Part shown: one piece after another, positions 24,561 through 34,500 of the stretch | Layout of the letters: each line of letters opens with the position of its first letter | Position numbering within the stretch: the stretch's first letter is position 1 | Assembly (NCBI RefSeq): GCF_000174755.1 | Contig: NZ_ACLQ01000016.1 | Coordinates: forward strand, 62,001-126,000 | Direction of reading: 5' to 3' | Length of the DNA stretch: 64,000 bases | Source of the DNA: Capnocytophaga gingivalis ATCC 33624 | GTDB lineage: Bacteria > Bacteroidota > Bacteroidia > Flavobacteriales > Flavobacteriaceae | Notes under the pieces: generated by a model | The model's database searches: none | What the model saw: only the letters and a program-made list of their open reading frames with translations | What the model was told of the DNA's origin: nothing | Made by a program: the position numbers and the translations under genes

Positions 24561-25490
24561 ATGAAAGCCGTATTTTTAGACAGAAACACCCTATCCTCCC
24601 ATATGGAACTCTCCGTACCTCAGGGAGTTACCCAGTGGTTAGTGTATGAGAGTACCTCCCCAGAACAGCTGCTCACCCACTTAGCAGGAGCGGATATCGC
24701 CATTACTAACAAGGTGAAGATCCGAAGAGAGCACCTCGAGCAGCTCCCCCAGCTCAAGTTCATACAACTCACTGCCACGGGAATGGACAATATAGATACT
24801 GAGGCCGCCAAGGAATTGGGCGTAACAGTCAGGAATGTTGTAGGCTACTCCACTGAGAGTGTCGCCGAACATTTCTTTATGCTCATGCTCGCTTCGCTCC
24901 GAGGGCTCAAGCCCTACCATACCGCTGTGGAGACAGGAGTATGGCAAGCCGATGGGCGTTTCTGCCTTACCGAGCCTACCCTCTTGGACTTGCATACCCG
25001 CACCCTGGGCATCATAGGAGTGGGAAATATAGGCAAGGCTATCACCGAGCGCGCCAAAGCCTTTGGCATGCGCGTACTTTGGGCAGAACGCGAAGGAAAA
25101 GCCCCTCGTAATAGCGACTATACCCTCTTCGACGAGGTACTTGCCCAGAGCGATATCCTCTCCCTGAACTGCCCCCTCACCCCCGAAACCCACCACCTGA
25201 TCTGTGAGCGCACCTTAGCGAAGATGCAGCAAAAACCCTTACTTATCAATGTGGCTCGTGGTGCTGTAGTAGATCCACAAGCAGTATACGATGCCCTACA
25301 ACAAGACAAGATCTTAGGCTTTGCCACCGATGTATTCGAACAAGAACCCCCACGAAAGGATGACCCGCTCATGCAACTGGCTCAGCACCCCAGAGTACTG
25401 CTCACACCTCACGTAGCTTGGGCTAGCCAGTATGCTCTTGACAAACTCTGGAAAAAAGTAAAAGAACAGATAGAACAGTTTATCCAATGA
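24561..25490 (+). CDS. D-2-hydroxyacid dehydrogenase (NAD-dependent)
   Basis: 309 residues of the D-isomer 2-hydroxyacid dehydrogenase family (glycerate/phosphoglycerate dehydrogenase-like). The Rossmann motif is GIIGVGNIGKAITERAKAFG; the family motifs LNCPLTPETHHLI, LINVARGAVVDPQAVYDAL, TDVFEQEPP and the catalytic His in LLTPHVAWAS are present. ATG at 24561 (MKAVFLDRNTL) is chosen over an in-frame ATG 21 bp upstream, which lies in the leader stem. The next lipoprotein gene overlaps the stop by four bases. The exact substrate is not readable; hydroxypyruvate/glycerate is a reasonable guess. Confidence 0.9.
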   Translation: MKAVFLDRNTLSSHMELSVPQGVTQWLVYESTSPEQLLTHLAGADIAITNKVKIRREHLEQLPQLKFIQLTATGMDNIDTEAAKELGVTVRNVVGYSTESVAEHFFMLMLASLRGLKPYHTAVETGVWQADGRFCLTEPTLLDLHTRTLGIIGVGNIGKAITERAKAFGMRVLWAEREGKAPRNSDYTLFDEVLAQSDILSLNCPLTPETHHLICERTLAKMQQKPLLINVARGAVVDPQAVYDALQQDKILGFATDVFEQEPPRKDDPLMQLAQHPRVLLTPHVAWASQYALDKLWKKVKEQIEQFIQ

Positions 25491-26569
25491 AAAACAAAGA
25501 ACAAAATTTAACTTTTCGCTCTTCTCTCTTTTTTCTGTGTTTACTCCTCTGTGCATGCAAGCAGTCTAAAGAAAATACCCCTGAGGATAGTACTCCTGCC
25601 CCTACTCCTACTGAGGAGGGAAAGATCACCTTCCTTAGTGAAAACCCATCGCCTGTAGTGGCGTATGACTCTATCCCCAAGCCCATCTATACGGATGATA
25701 TTGACTTGTATGAGCCTAATCGGAGCTTTGACTTCAAGAGTATATACTTCTCCCTCTCCACTATATATAACAACGATTCCTTAGATATTCCTCCCCAATA
25801 TATCAAGGAGCAGAAGAAGATGAGCCGAGAGGCATTGAGCTACTTTCCCTTGGAGGGCAAGTACCGCCAGAATATTTTCGAGCGAATGAAACTGACGCCT
25901 AAGGATACTATTTTTCTCTACAGTTATCAGGAAAATCAACTTAGAAAATACCCTCTAGCGGATACTCGCTCAGTAGCGGCGGTGAATGTATATGCCGATA
26001 TAGAGAATATCAGCGCTTGGGATTATGAGGTAGGCTTTGAACTAAAGCGCGCCAAGGATTCTATTGTGTCCCCCTTGTCGGATGTATTTTTCAATTCCTT
26101 TGTCTATATAGGAAAGGAAAGCCCTTTTTCGTTGGAATCAGGAATAAGACAGATGCAATGGAAAAAAGTCAGTCCTAAGGAGTTTCCAGCTTCTTATAAG
26201 CTCTTGGATGACAATTACTTAGTAGGTAATACCTACAAGTATGTATCGGCTGAGGTGATTTGTTATGTACAAGATTTTGATTTTGATAGTAGTAAGAGTG
26301 AGGACACCTACTATGGTAGCAAGCGCTATTTTGTGGCGGTAGATGCCAAAAGTAAGAAGATACTCAAGCGGGCTTTCTTTGAAGAAGGCGAATCCACCTC
26401 TTTTGCTCCCTTAGACAACGGTCAGATGTCCCCCTTTATCGGACGATTTCTCAAGGGTAAACCCTTAGCTATCTACGGATTGGTGTATGAGAGCTTTGGT
26501 TGTAATCCGATTATCTTCTTGGACGATGCCTATGAGAATATCTACCCAAGATGTGATAACAGACACTGA
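25487..26569 (+). CDS. lipoprotein of unknown function
   Basis: 360 residues; signal FRSSLFFLCLLLCAC with lipobox Cys-24 and a Pro/Thr/Glu-rich linker (DSTPAPTPTEEGK). The large C-terminal domain has no recognised motif (NRSFDFKSIYFSLSTIYNN, QNIFERMKLTPKDTIFLYS, KRYFVAVDAKSKKILKRAFF). It overlaps the preceding dehydrogenase by ATGA, so the pair is translated from one message although a functional link is not evident. Confidence 0.7.
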   Translation: MKNKEQNLTFRSSLFFLCLLLCACKQSKENTPEDSTPAPTPTEEGKITFLSENPSPVVAYDSIPKPIYTDDIDLYEPNRSFDFKSIYFSLSTIYNNDSLDIPPQYIKEQKKMSREALSYFPLEGKYRQNIFERMKLTPKDTIFLYSYQENQLRKYPLADTRSVAAVNVYADIENISAWDYEVGFELKRAKDSIVSPLSDVFFNSFVYIGKESPFSLESGIRQMQWKKVSPKEFPASYKLLDDNYLVGNTYKYVSAEVICYVQDFDFDSSKSEDTYYGSKRYFVAVDAKSKKILKRAFFEEGESTSFAPLDNGQMSPFIGRFLKGKPLAIYGLVYESFGCNPIIFLDDAYENIYPRCDNRH

Positions 26570-26642
26570 TATAATGATAATGTCCATCTTTTTTCGTACC
26601 TTTGCCGCTAATCCCCTAACACCTAAAACCTAACACCTGAGA

Positions 26643-27863
26643 ATGAAGAATCGAGTAGTGATCACCGGAATGGGTATCTATTCCTGTATAGGCACCTCCT
26701 TGCAGGAGGTACAAGCGTCCTTGTACGAGGGGCGTTCAGGCATCATCTATGATGCCGAACGTAAGAAATATGGCTATCGCTCCGCCCTTACAGGGGCTGT
26801 GCCTGCTCCACAGCTCAAGGAGCTCTTGGGGCGTAGGGAGCGTATCTCCATGGGGGAAGAAAGCGAATACGCCTATATGGCTACTCTTGAGGCAATGGCT
26901 ACCGCTCGGATAGATGCCGACTACCTCAAAACACACGAAGTGGGAATCCTCTATGGCAACGACAGTGTCGCCGAATCGGTGATTCTGACCAACGACCGCA
27001 TCCGTGAGAAACAAGATACAACCCTAGTAGGTTCAGGCGCGGTATTCCGTACGATGAATTCGACCGTAACGATGAATCTCTCCACACTCTTTGCCCTCCG
27101 AGGGGTCAATATGACCATCAGTGCCGCCTGCGCCAGTGGCTCCCATGCCGTGGGCTTGGGTTACCTACTCTTACAAAGCGGCATGCAGGAGATGATACTC
27201 TGCGGTGGAGCTCAAGAGACAAACAAATACAGCATGGGTAGCTTCGATGGCTTAGGTGTATTCTCCATGCGCGAGGATACCCCTGAGCAGGCCTCTCGCC
27301 CCTTCGATGCTTCTCGCGATGGCTTGGTGCCCAGTGGGGGAGCGGCAACACTGGTACTGGAAACCTACGAGAGCGCGCAGCGCCGTGGAGCACCCATCCT
27401 TGCCGAAGTGGTAGGTTATGGCTTCTCCTCCAATGGCGGACACATATCCACCCCCAATGTGGAAGGCCCTGCTCAAGCGATGGCACGCGCACTGGCCAAT
27501 GCCTCCATGCAAGCCTCCCAGATAGACTATATCAATGCACATGCCACCTCCACCCCCATAGGGGATGCCAATGAGGCTAAAGCCATTCATCAGATATTTG
27601 GCAGCCAAACTCCTGTAAGCTCCACTAAGTCCATGACCGGACATGAGTGCTGGATGGCGGGCGCTAGTGAGATTATCTACTCCATACTGATGATGCAACA
27701 CGACTTTATCGCCCCTAATATCAATATAGAACGCTTGGACGAGGATTCCCAAAAACTCAATATCATCACCCATACCCAAGAGCGCCCTATCAAGGCCTTT
27801 CTCTCCAATTCATTTGGATTTGGAGGCACCAACTCGGCTTTGGTAGTGAAGAGTGAAAAATGA
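26643..27863 (+). CDS. beta-ketoacyl-[acyl carrier protein] synthase, FabF-like
   Basis: 406-residue condensing enzyme that adds two-carbon units to acyl-ACP. The full Cys-His-His set is visible: nucleophile Cys-163 in ISAACASGSHAVG, His in INAHATSTPIGD, His in KSMTGHECWMAGASE, and the C-terminal glycine loop NSFGFGGTNSALVV. The N-terminus MKNRVVITGMGIYS is standard. Divergence from primary FabF (for example GGHISTPNVEGP and the CWMAGASE stretch) suggests a secondary synthase such as those of aryl-polyene pigments; no other pigment gene lies beside it. The tail VVKSEK comes from a dispersed repeat. Confidence 0.92.
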   Translation: MKNRVVITGMGIYSCIGTSLQEVQASLYEGRSGIIYDAERKKYGYRSALTGAVPAPQLKELLGRRERISMGEESEYAYMATLEAMATARIDADYLKTHEVGILYGNDSVAESVILTNDRIREKQDTTLVGSGAVFRTMNSTVTMNLSTLFALRGVNMTISAACASGSHAVGLGYLLLQSGMQEMILCGGAQETNKYSMGSFDGLGVFSMREDTPEQASRPFDASRDGLVPSGGAATLVLETYESAQRRGAPILAEVVGYGFSSNGGHISTPNVEGPAQAMARALANASMQASQIDYINAHATSTPIGDANEAKAIHQIFGSQTPVSSTKSMTGHECWMAGASEIIYSILMMQHDFIAPNINIERLDEDSQKLNIITHTQERPIKAFLSNSFGFGGTNSALVVKSEK

Positions 27864-28001
27864 AGAGTGTTTTGTTAGAAAAATGAAAAGTGAAGAATGT
27901 AGCCAGCGAGAACCCACAGCTGAGTATGTGGTGAAGAGTGAGTAACTGATCACTGATCACTGACTACTGACTACTGATCACTGACCACTAACGACTAAAA
28001 G
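27846..28001. repeat. dispersed GTGAAGAGTGAAAAATGAAG and ACTGATCACTGACTACTGA repeats
   Basis: Starts inside the last codons of the FabF-like gene and fills the gap to the flippase gene. The first part is nearly identical to 29431-29455 at the end of the flippase gene; the second part is a string of ACTGATCACTGA-type words. Confidence 0.75.
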
Positions 28002-28002
28002 A

Positions 28003-29448
28003 ATGAGTATCCGACAATTATTCAAACATACCGCCATTTATGGCTTGGCTACGGTAATGCCTCGTTTGCTGAACTTGGTACTGACCCCCTTGCACACCAG
28101 TGCTCGTACGCTTTCGCAGGCGCAATATGGGCTCTATCAGGGACTTTTTGCCTATATGATATTGGGCAATGTACTGCTAACCTATGGTATGGAAACTGCC
28201 TTCTTCCGCTTTATGAACCGTGAGGAAGACCCCAAGCGTGTCGCAGCTACCTGCCTGACGTCCTTAGTCGTTACCACCCTTGTCTTTTTAGGGGTAGGCT
28301 TACTCCTATCTCAGTCTATAGCTGTATGGTTAAGCTACCCTGCTATCTATATCCGTTATGCTATATGGATACTCGCTTTGGATACCTTGGTAGCGATTCC
28401 CTTTGCTTGGTACCGGTATTCAGGACAATCACTACATTATGCTTTTATCAAAATCGGCAATGTAACGGTGAACTTAGGGCTGAACCTTCTTTTCCTCCTC
28501 TATTTTCCTTTTCTGGAGAGCAAAGGCTACCGACTCCCCTTGATGGAGCTTGTCAGTGACAAAACTCAATACATTTTCTTGGCAAATCTCATTGCCAGCC
28601 TACTAACCTTTATCTACATGTTACCCCTATATAAGCGTATCGGATTCTTGTGGGATGTAGCTCTATGGAAGCGACTTTTCCAATATGCTTTCCCTGTACT
28701 GATAGCAGGAATAGCCTTTTCTATCAATGAGGCTTTTGACCGTGTCTTTATACGTATGCTCTACCCTGCCTCCCAAGCCGATGCCGTGGTGGGGCTCTAT
28801 GCAGGTTGTTACAAGATGGGCGTATTTATGACCCTTTTCATCACTGCGTATAAGCTAGGAGTGGAACCCTTCTTCTTCTCCAATGCTGCTGATAAGAATG
28901 CTCCGCAGACCTATGCCAAGGTAACCGAATACTTTAGTATCTTTGCCGGTGGAATACTCCTCTTTGTCTGCGTATATATAGACCTCTTCAAGTGGTTGCT
29001 CATCCCTAACCGTGCCTATTGGGAAGGACTGAAGATTGTTCCCTTTGTCCTTATGGCCAATCTGTGCTTAGGACTCTATCATAGCCTATCGGTATGGTAC
29101 AAAGTCACCGACCGTACCCATTGGGGAGCGATTATCTCCCTTATCGGAGGGGGGATTACCATCGTGGCCAACCTTAGCCTAATCCCGCTATGGGGCTATA
29201 TGGGAGCTGCAGTAGCTACTTTCTTAGCTTATGGTGGGATGATGCTCTTATCCCTATGGATAGGGCAAAGAAAATACCCTATCCCCTACCCTTGGCAGCG
29301 TATAGGAGGCTTTCTCCTACTCTCAGCAGGACTCTCCTTAGCCTATTTCTACATAGGAGAGCGCAATCTTTTTGTAGGAAGTACCGCCGTAATAGGGTAT
29401 GCTTTCTTAGCCTACAAAAGCGTAAAGAGAGTGAAAAGTGAAAAATGA
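28003..29448 (+). CDS. oligosaccharide flippase family protein (Wzx/MurJ-like)
   Basis: 481-residue inner-membrane protein with about 14 helices, of the MOP superfamily that flips lipid-linked sugars. It begins RQLFKHTAIYGLATVMPRLL followed by NLVLTPLHT, the usual flippase N-terminus, and contains RLFQYAFPVLIAGIAFSINE followed by AFDRVFI in the middle. No glycosyltransferase is adjacent, so the cargo is unknown. The C-terminal RVKSEK is encoded by a dispersed repeat shared with the preceding gene's end. Confidence 0.87.
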   Translation: MSIRQLFKHTAIYGLATVMPRLLNLVLTPLHTSARTLSQAQYGLYQGLFAYMILGNVLLTYGMETAFFRFMNREEDPKRVAATCLTSLVVTTLVFLGVGLLLSQSIAVWLSYPAIYIRYAIWILALDTLVAIPFAWYRYSGQSLHYAFIKIGNVTVNLGLNLLFLLYFPFLESKGYRLPLMELVSDKTQYIFLANLIASLLTFIYMLPLYKRIGFLWDVALWKRLFQYAFPVLIAGIAFSINEAFDRVFIRMLYPASQADAVVGLYAGCYKMGVFMTLFITAYKLGVEPFFFSNAADKNAPQTYAKVTEYFSIFAGGILLFVCVYIDLFKWLLIPNRAYWEGLKIVPFVLMANLCLGLYHSLSVWYKVTDRTHWGAIISLIGGGITIVANLSLIPLWGYMGAAVATFLAYGGMMLLSLWIGQRKYPIPYPWQRIGGFLLLSAGLSLAYFYIGERNLFVGSTAVIGYAFLAYKSVKRVKSEK

Positions 29449-29546
29449 AGAATGTAACCAGGCTCATGAACTTAGGTGCGACCATCTATAGAACCCTATA
29501 TAATCCTAAAACCCTATAACCCTTAATTTCTATAACCCTAAAAATC

Positions 29547-29981
29547 ATGGAAGTAAAAATCATCAATCATTCTGGGCATGACCTCCCTGCCTACCAAACC
29601 GCCCAATCTGCAGGTGTGGACTTACGTGCTTGCCTAAAGGAGTCCGTGGTACTCCACCCTATGGAGCGCAGACTTATCCCCACAGGACTCTTTATAGAAC
29701 TGCCCGACGGGTACGAGGCACAGGTAAGACCTCGTAGTGGCTTAGCTCTCAAGCATGGAATTACGGTACTCAACAGCCCTGGCACTATCGATGCAGACTA
29801 CCGTGGAGAAATCTCTGTACTGCTGATCAACCTCTCCCAAGAGAATTTCGAAATTGCCAATGGAGAACGCATTGCCCAGATGGTCTTTGCCCCATATACT
29901 GCCGCAACCTTTGTCCCTACGGAGAAACTCTCCCAAACAGAAAGAGGCACAGGAGGGTATGGAAGCACAGGAAAGCAGTAA
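29547..29981 (+). CDS. dut: dUTP diphosphatase
   Basis: 144-residue trimeric dUTPase, hydrolysing dUTP to dUMP. All five motifs appear in order: [47 protein letters not shown] and GTGGYGSTG. Preceded by a CCCTATAA-type repeat gap and followed by a strong bidirectional terminator at 30015-30050. Confidence 0.97.
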   Translation: MEVKIINHSGHDLPAYQTAQSAGVDLRACLKESVVLHPMERRLIPTGLFIELPDGYEAQVRPRSGLALKHGITVLNSPGTIDADYRGEISVLLINLSQENFEIANGERIAQMVFAPYTAATFVPTEKLSQTERGTGGYGSTGKQ

Positions 29982-30014
29982 GCAGTAAAAAATTTCCTCC
30001 CTAAGGGGTAAAAA

Positions 30015-30050
30015 GAAAAAAGACTTGCTGGTGGGCAGGTCTTTTTTCTT
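30015..30050. terminator. bidirectional terminator
   Basis: GAAAAAAGACTTGC, loop TGGTGG, GCAGGTCTTTTTTC: a 14-bp stem with one G-U pair and T runs on both strands. It would end dut from the left and the leftward transcript from 30.69 kb from the right. Confidence 0.85.
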
Positions 30051-30689
30051 CTTTCTGTATGAAAAAATGCACTTATTTTAGGAATCAGTTTTTGAAAAAT
30101 AGTAGGAAAATTGCCTTTTATCCTTCCTTATAAAGAATCAGAGTGATATAAATAATAATTGTTTAGTTTAGTTAGAATCTTTATCTCTTTCTTGTTAGTT
30201 GCTTGTTTCACGAAAGCCTTTGCTAGGCGGACAACACACTATTCTTTGTAAGGTGACAAAAGGCAATACATATACCTACCTTTTCATTCTACTACTTATA
30301 ATTGGTTATATAAAAGGAATTGCCAAGCAATATCCGATATTCTTTTTGAAGAAATTTGTGACATTAGAGCCGAGAAAGACAAGCCTCCTTTTGGGTGAGG
30401 GAGACTTATCTCCTTTACTCTAATCTAAAATAAAAACACAAAAAATCTAATTACTATATAAAGAGATGAAAACTTTTTTTCTTAGTCTATCTTTTTTTAA
30501 TACAGCAAAGAACCAAGCACCCGTAATATTTTGGTGATTTAGTTTTTTATAATTTCAGGTGCTTTATCCCTTACTGTCTAAAATAAAAAACGCAAAAAAA
30601 TCTAATCAACTTTAGCGAGAAAAATAGCAAATTTTCTTATAAAGAAATTAACACTGTAGCAATAGTGTCTATAACTATCTTTCTTTTTT
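30040..30689 (-). ncRNA. candidate LytTR-controlled non-coding RNA
   Basis: A full promoter (TTG 30725-30723, 19 bp, TACCTTTG 30703-30696 on the minus strand) points left into DNA with no convincing frame and reaches a terminator about 650 bp later. The longest ATG frame I found in it is 22 codons. Whether the RNA ends earlier, or encodes a very small peptide, cannot be told. Confidence 0.4.
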
Positions 30690-30703
30690 CTACTGCAAAG
30701 GTA
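30424..30703. repeat. duplicated promoter/leader unit
   Basis: On the minus strand, unit A (TTACCTTTGCAGTA, GAAAGATAG, TTAGATTTTTTTGCG, TTTTTTATTTTAGACAG) is followed about 150-190 bp later by unit B (TTCTTTGCTGTA, AAAGATAG, TTAGATTTTTTGTG, TTTTTATTTTAGA). The order is the same; unit B has lost the TA of the -7 box. Confidence 0.6.
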
Positions 30704-30725
30704 ATAGTTTTTTTATAGATGTCAA
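30696..30725 (-). promoter_or_regulatory. leftward promoter into the non-coding region
   Basis: Minus strand TTG (30725-30723), 19-bp spacer, TACCTTTG (30703-30696). Complete Bacteroidetes consensus, with no gene following it. Confidence 0.7.
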
Positions 30726-30746
30726 TAGGTAAGGGTAAAATTTGTC

Positions 30747-30776
30747 ATGAACTGTATGTATTCGTGCACGAACGGT
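30747..30776 (-). promoter_or_regulatory. putative LytTR binding site (two 9-bp direct repeats)
   Basis: Minus strand ACCGTTCGT (30776-30768), 12-bp spacer, ACAGTTCAT (30755-30747); 43 bp separate it from the -7 box. Spacing and consensus are the same as at 3760-3789. It lies directly behind the stop codon of the LytTR gene. Confidence 0.68.
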
Positions 30777-30792
30777 AAAAAAAATGTTTATT

Positions 30793-31554
30793 TTAAGATT
30801 TCCCATCCTTATTTTCAGCCTCCAAGGCTGCCCATTGCTCTCGAGACACTTGTACACGCAAGCCTCCTTCAAGCCATAAAAAAGGTTTATTGGTACGGAT
30901 AATATAGTCTCGATTGACAATCGCCTTACGCGCATTGGCCAAGAAGATAGGTAGCTGATATTCAGCACAGAAGCGATGGATCTCTTCCCAAGTAAGTTTG
31001 AGATGAATTGCTTGTCCGGAGAGCGTATGGAGCACCTTCAGGCGAGGATTCTGTTCGTCCTGCAAAAAACAAAGGATTTGCTTGGGGAATACCCTGACAC
31101 TCTGTTTGAGATAATTCTCTATAAAGACAGGTGTTTCCTTTTCTCCCTCGGCGAGCGCCTCCGCCTCGGAGACATACTGAGAGAGGTTTTCTGTCAGTTG
31201 TAGAAAAATAGGTTTAACCAAATACTTTTTTACCAACGGAAACTCATTGAAGACCACCTGAGGAATTTCCGGATTCTCCCCTTGGTAGCCTGTAAAGAAG
31301 ATAATATAAGGGGTATATCCTACCATATTGCGGTGGATATGAGAGAGAATGGGGTAGGAGTTGCCCCCTCGGATACTCCAATCGGTAAAGATAAGTTCCG
31401 GACGGTGTGTTTGGATCAGTTGTATAGCCTCTTCCAGATTGTCCGTAGGCGATACAGGGTGCCACTGAAGATAACGCTCCATACGAGCGGTAATATTTTT
31501 CCAGATGTTTTTATCATCCTCTATAATAATGTACTTAAAGACTGATTTTTTCAT
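30793..31554 (-). CDS. LytTR-family response regulator
   Basis: 253 residues: receiver domain with acidic pocket EDD (12-14), phospho-acceptor Asp-58 in ELIFTDWSIRGGN, and a conserved Lys in KYLVKPIFLQL; then a LytTR DNA-binding domain from about residue 145 (IENYLKQSVRVFPKQILCFL, KVLHTLSGQAIHLKLTWEE, FLANARKAIVNRDYI). Regulators of this type bind paired 9-bp direct repeats. Its start overlaps the upstream histidine kinase gene by 20 bp, so the two are one unit. Matching direct repeats occur at 3.77 kb and just downstream at 30.76 kb. Confidence 0.93.
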   Translation of the reverse strand: MKKSVFKYIIIEDDKNIWKNITARMERYLQWHPVSPTDNLEEAIQLIQTHRPELIFTDWSIRGGNSYPILSHIHRNMVGYTPYIIFFTGYQGENPEIPQVVFNEFPLVKKYLVKPIFLQLTENLSQYVSEAEALAEGEKETPVFIENYLKQSVRVFPKQILCFLQDEQNPRLKVLHTLSGQAIHLKLTWEEIHRFCAEYQLPIFLANARKAIVNRDYIIRTNKPFLWLEGGLRVQVSREQWAALEAENKDGKS

Positions 31555-34500
31555 AATTGATAGATTTTTTGAGGTGTATAATAGTCGTAGTTCCAGGATA
31601 CTTTAGGTCATCTTTGTCCCTTTCGGTCATGGTGATCGTAATAGCATCATCGAAATGCTTGTCAAGAATCTTGAGGATACGTTCTATATTCTTCAGTCCT
31701 GTTCCATGGCGCTGCACGCCCGCCATTTTCTTGGAAGCCGCCACGCCAATCCCATTGTCCGAGATACTGATCCCATACATATTGGGGCGCTCCCAGAAGG
31801 CGATACGCAGCTGGTAAGGCGGTTCGGTACGATGTCGCAAGCCATGGAGAAGTGAGTTCTCCACAATCACCTGAACAATCCCCATCGGAAGGCGATAATC
31901 GGGAGGGATCGCCCCAAAATTCTCTACCTGTACCTCAAGGTCTGGAAGGAAGATCTCCTTCTGAATGGCGATGGTATTCTCGGTGAGTTTCCACTCCTGT
32001 TCGAAGGGGATAAAAGGGGTCTTATCCTGCGAATAGCGGTGCATAATCGAAATATTCTCCCCTATATGCGAGAGGATTCGCTCAGCATGTGGGTTGTCAT
32101 AGAGCTCCGCCCCAAGGCTATTGAGAGCATTGAGCATAAAATGAGGACGGAACTGCTTGCCCAAATTCCCTATAGTGAGCAAGGCTATCTCCTTGTCCTG
32201 CCTATCCATACGCCTCATGTTATGAAGCAAATAACCTCCTGTAAGAATAGGAATCAAGATAATCAAAATCCAAAAGAAGGTATCTTGCCAAAAATATTTT
32301 TTAATAATAATAGGGTATTCATAGCGTGTGAAACTCCCATCTGTCTGGCATACTACCAGGGAAAAGACATAGTTTCCAGTGGAGAGATTCTGGTATCGGT
32401 ATTCGGTATCGATAGAGATAGCCCCTTGGTCGATGACATCATCACTATTCTCCTTGCGCAGAGAAGCATTCACATAGCGGGGGAGGTTATCCTTGCTTTG
32501 GTAATGCAATTGTATATCAAAAGAACTCTCGTTAGCCCCTAAAATAATAGGGGCATCGGCACGGGAGTCATAAGTATTTTTCCCTGTATTGATCGTCAGG
32601 GTAGGCTCCACGGGATAATCAGGTAGGGAGAGCCACTGGGCGATATTCCACTGAAAGAGCATATTGGAGGAAGCAAACCAGATATGATCATCAGAATCTC
32701 GGCTGGCCACACAGGTATGTTCTATAGGTGATTGCAAGTTCATGGCATAGGGATTCAGGTAGCGCACCCTAATCTTCCCCTTGTAGAAATCCGAGAGCGA
32801 GAGCACAAGGATACGGTTGGAGACCCCCACGATGAGGAAATCCCGCCACTGATGAAGAAAGACAATGGGGCGGATATTCCCTGTCAGCAGTGGATGATTG
32901 ACTATTTGGAAATTAGTCGGATCCAGCTGTTTAGTCCCCTTGGGCACCCACCGATAGAGCTCTCCCTTTTCGGTACCGAACCAAAGCGTACCAAAAGAAT
33001 CCTTCAGAATCGCATAGCCTCGAATAGGCGTTTGTTTTTTATCAAAAAAGAGTGTTTGTGCCTTATCTTTTTTGGGGATATAGCGAGCGATACCCTGCAT
33101 GGAGATCACCCAAATATTCCCCTGGAAATCCTCCGCAATGCCCTGACAGTGATTCAGAGCAAGCCCCTCCTTGCCGGTGACACGTCGCCAAGGAGTGCGT
33201 ATCTCCAGATGTTCCAGTGCCTTGTAAGCCAAGCCATTGCCCTGTACCGCTGTATAGAGCACACGACCCGAGGTCAGGAAGTTGCAAGTAGAAACAATAG
33301 TATCACTGACCTTTTGGTAAGCCGTAGGAGAACGAAAGAGATACATTCCCTTTTGTTGGGTATTGAATAAGACTTTTTCCCCAATAGCCAAGGCGCCATT
33401 GGCACACTGTAAGTTGCGCAAAGGGCTCTCCTCTATCTTGAGCGAATCTATCACGGAAAAACCACCGTTATAACTTCCTGCCCAGAGCTTCCCCGAAGGG
33501 GTGAGCGCAATGGCGAGCAGCCCGTCGGTATTGGTATGATTATAGAGCCTTGGATAGCTCTTCAGGTAGGTAAAAATACGATAGAACTGGTTCCCCCCAG
33601 CGATATAGAGACTATGTGAATCCTCAGAATAGGCCTTGTAGGCGGCCGATTTCATAGCGGTAGTGATGACCACTGGCGAGAGCTGTTTCTCCAAATCATA
33701 GAGTGTCAGTCCATTGCTATCATTGTAGAGATAATAGCGCCCACCATTCTTATTCTCGCTCTTATTGGCAGGGAGTACTTGAGTTATGACCGTATGATTA
33801 TACTGGAAAAGCCCTTCTTTATCCGATCGGATAAAGTAGAAATCGCTCAAGGAGCGCATATATATAGGCAAAAAAGGTTCTGGGAAGGTCGTTTCTGGTT
33901 CTTTGCTCGTAAGGGATCTTAGTGAGGTTGTCGCCTCCGAGAGGATACAGCGATAAGGGACACTATTGACCGATATAGCGAAGATAGGATCTGGGTTTCG
34001 CTCCACCTCCTGAAAGAACTTGCCATCATAGCTCATGAGCTTGTAGAGACTCTCTGTGGCGGAGTAGATGGTGAAATAGATTATTTTATCGATAAGAACA
34101 AAGTGGCTATACTCCCCATCAGGAAAGCCTATTTCTTGTTGTTCAAGGTTTTTATAAGAAATTCCCGTATAGATAGCCTTGGAAAAACCATAGAAATAGT
34201 TGTCCAAGAGCTTGTATTTTTTATGGAATACACCTATATTTTCTCCTTTGAAGAGCAGTTCTACCTCTGTATTGTGCAAGGCATATAGCTCATTTTCTTC
34301 TGAAGAGAAGAGCAGCTCTCCCTCTGAGCCTACCTGTAGGGGCTGGTTCATACTGAAGAAGTCCTTATTGATATTATAGCGTGTGTACTGCAACGCCCTA
34401 TGTTCCCACTGCGGAAGTGACTGAGAGAGGGACACATGAACAGAGAGCAATAAGCAGAGAGTAGTAAGCAGTGAAACATTCCTTCTCAGGGGGAGAGTAA

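Larger units (their letters stand above)
29982..30792. other. 0.8-kb non-coding region between dut and the LytTR gene
   Basis: No credible protein frame on either strand. From right to left it contains the putative LytTR site (30747-30776), a leftward promoter (30696-30725), two related promoter/leader units (about 30553-30703 and 30395-30512), a GCACC/GGTGC inverted repeat (30517-30559), and about 350 bp of featureless AT-rich DNA. It closes with the bidirectional terminator at 30015-30050. Confidence 0.6.

Noticed and set aside
30199-30423. 74-codon frame in the non-coding region
   Set aside because: TTG start, no promoter in its direction, no recognisable features, and it runs into the repeated leader unit.
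30840-34288. Several plus-strand frames of 60-212 codons opposite the LytTR and sensor kinase genes
   Set aside because: They lie entirely inside well-supported genes on the other strand and show no family motifs; typical shadows.
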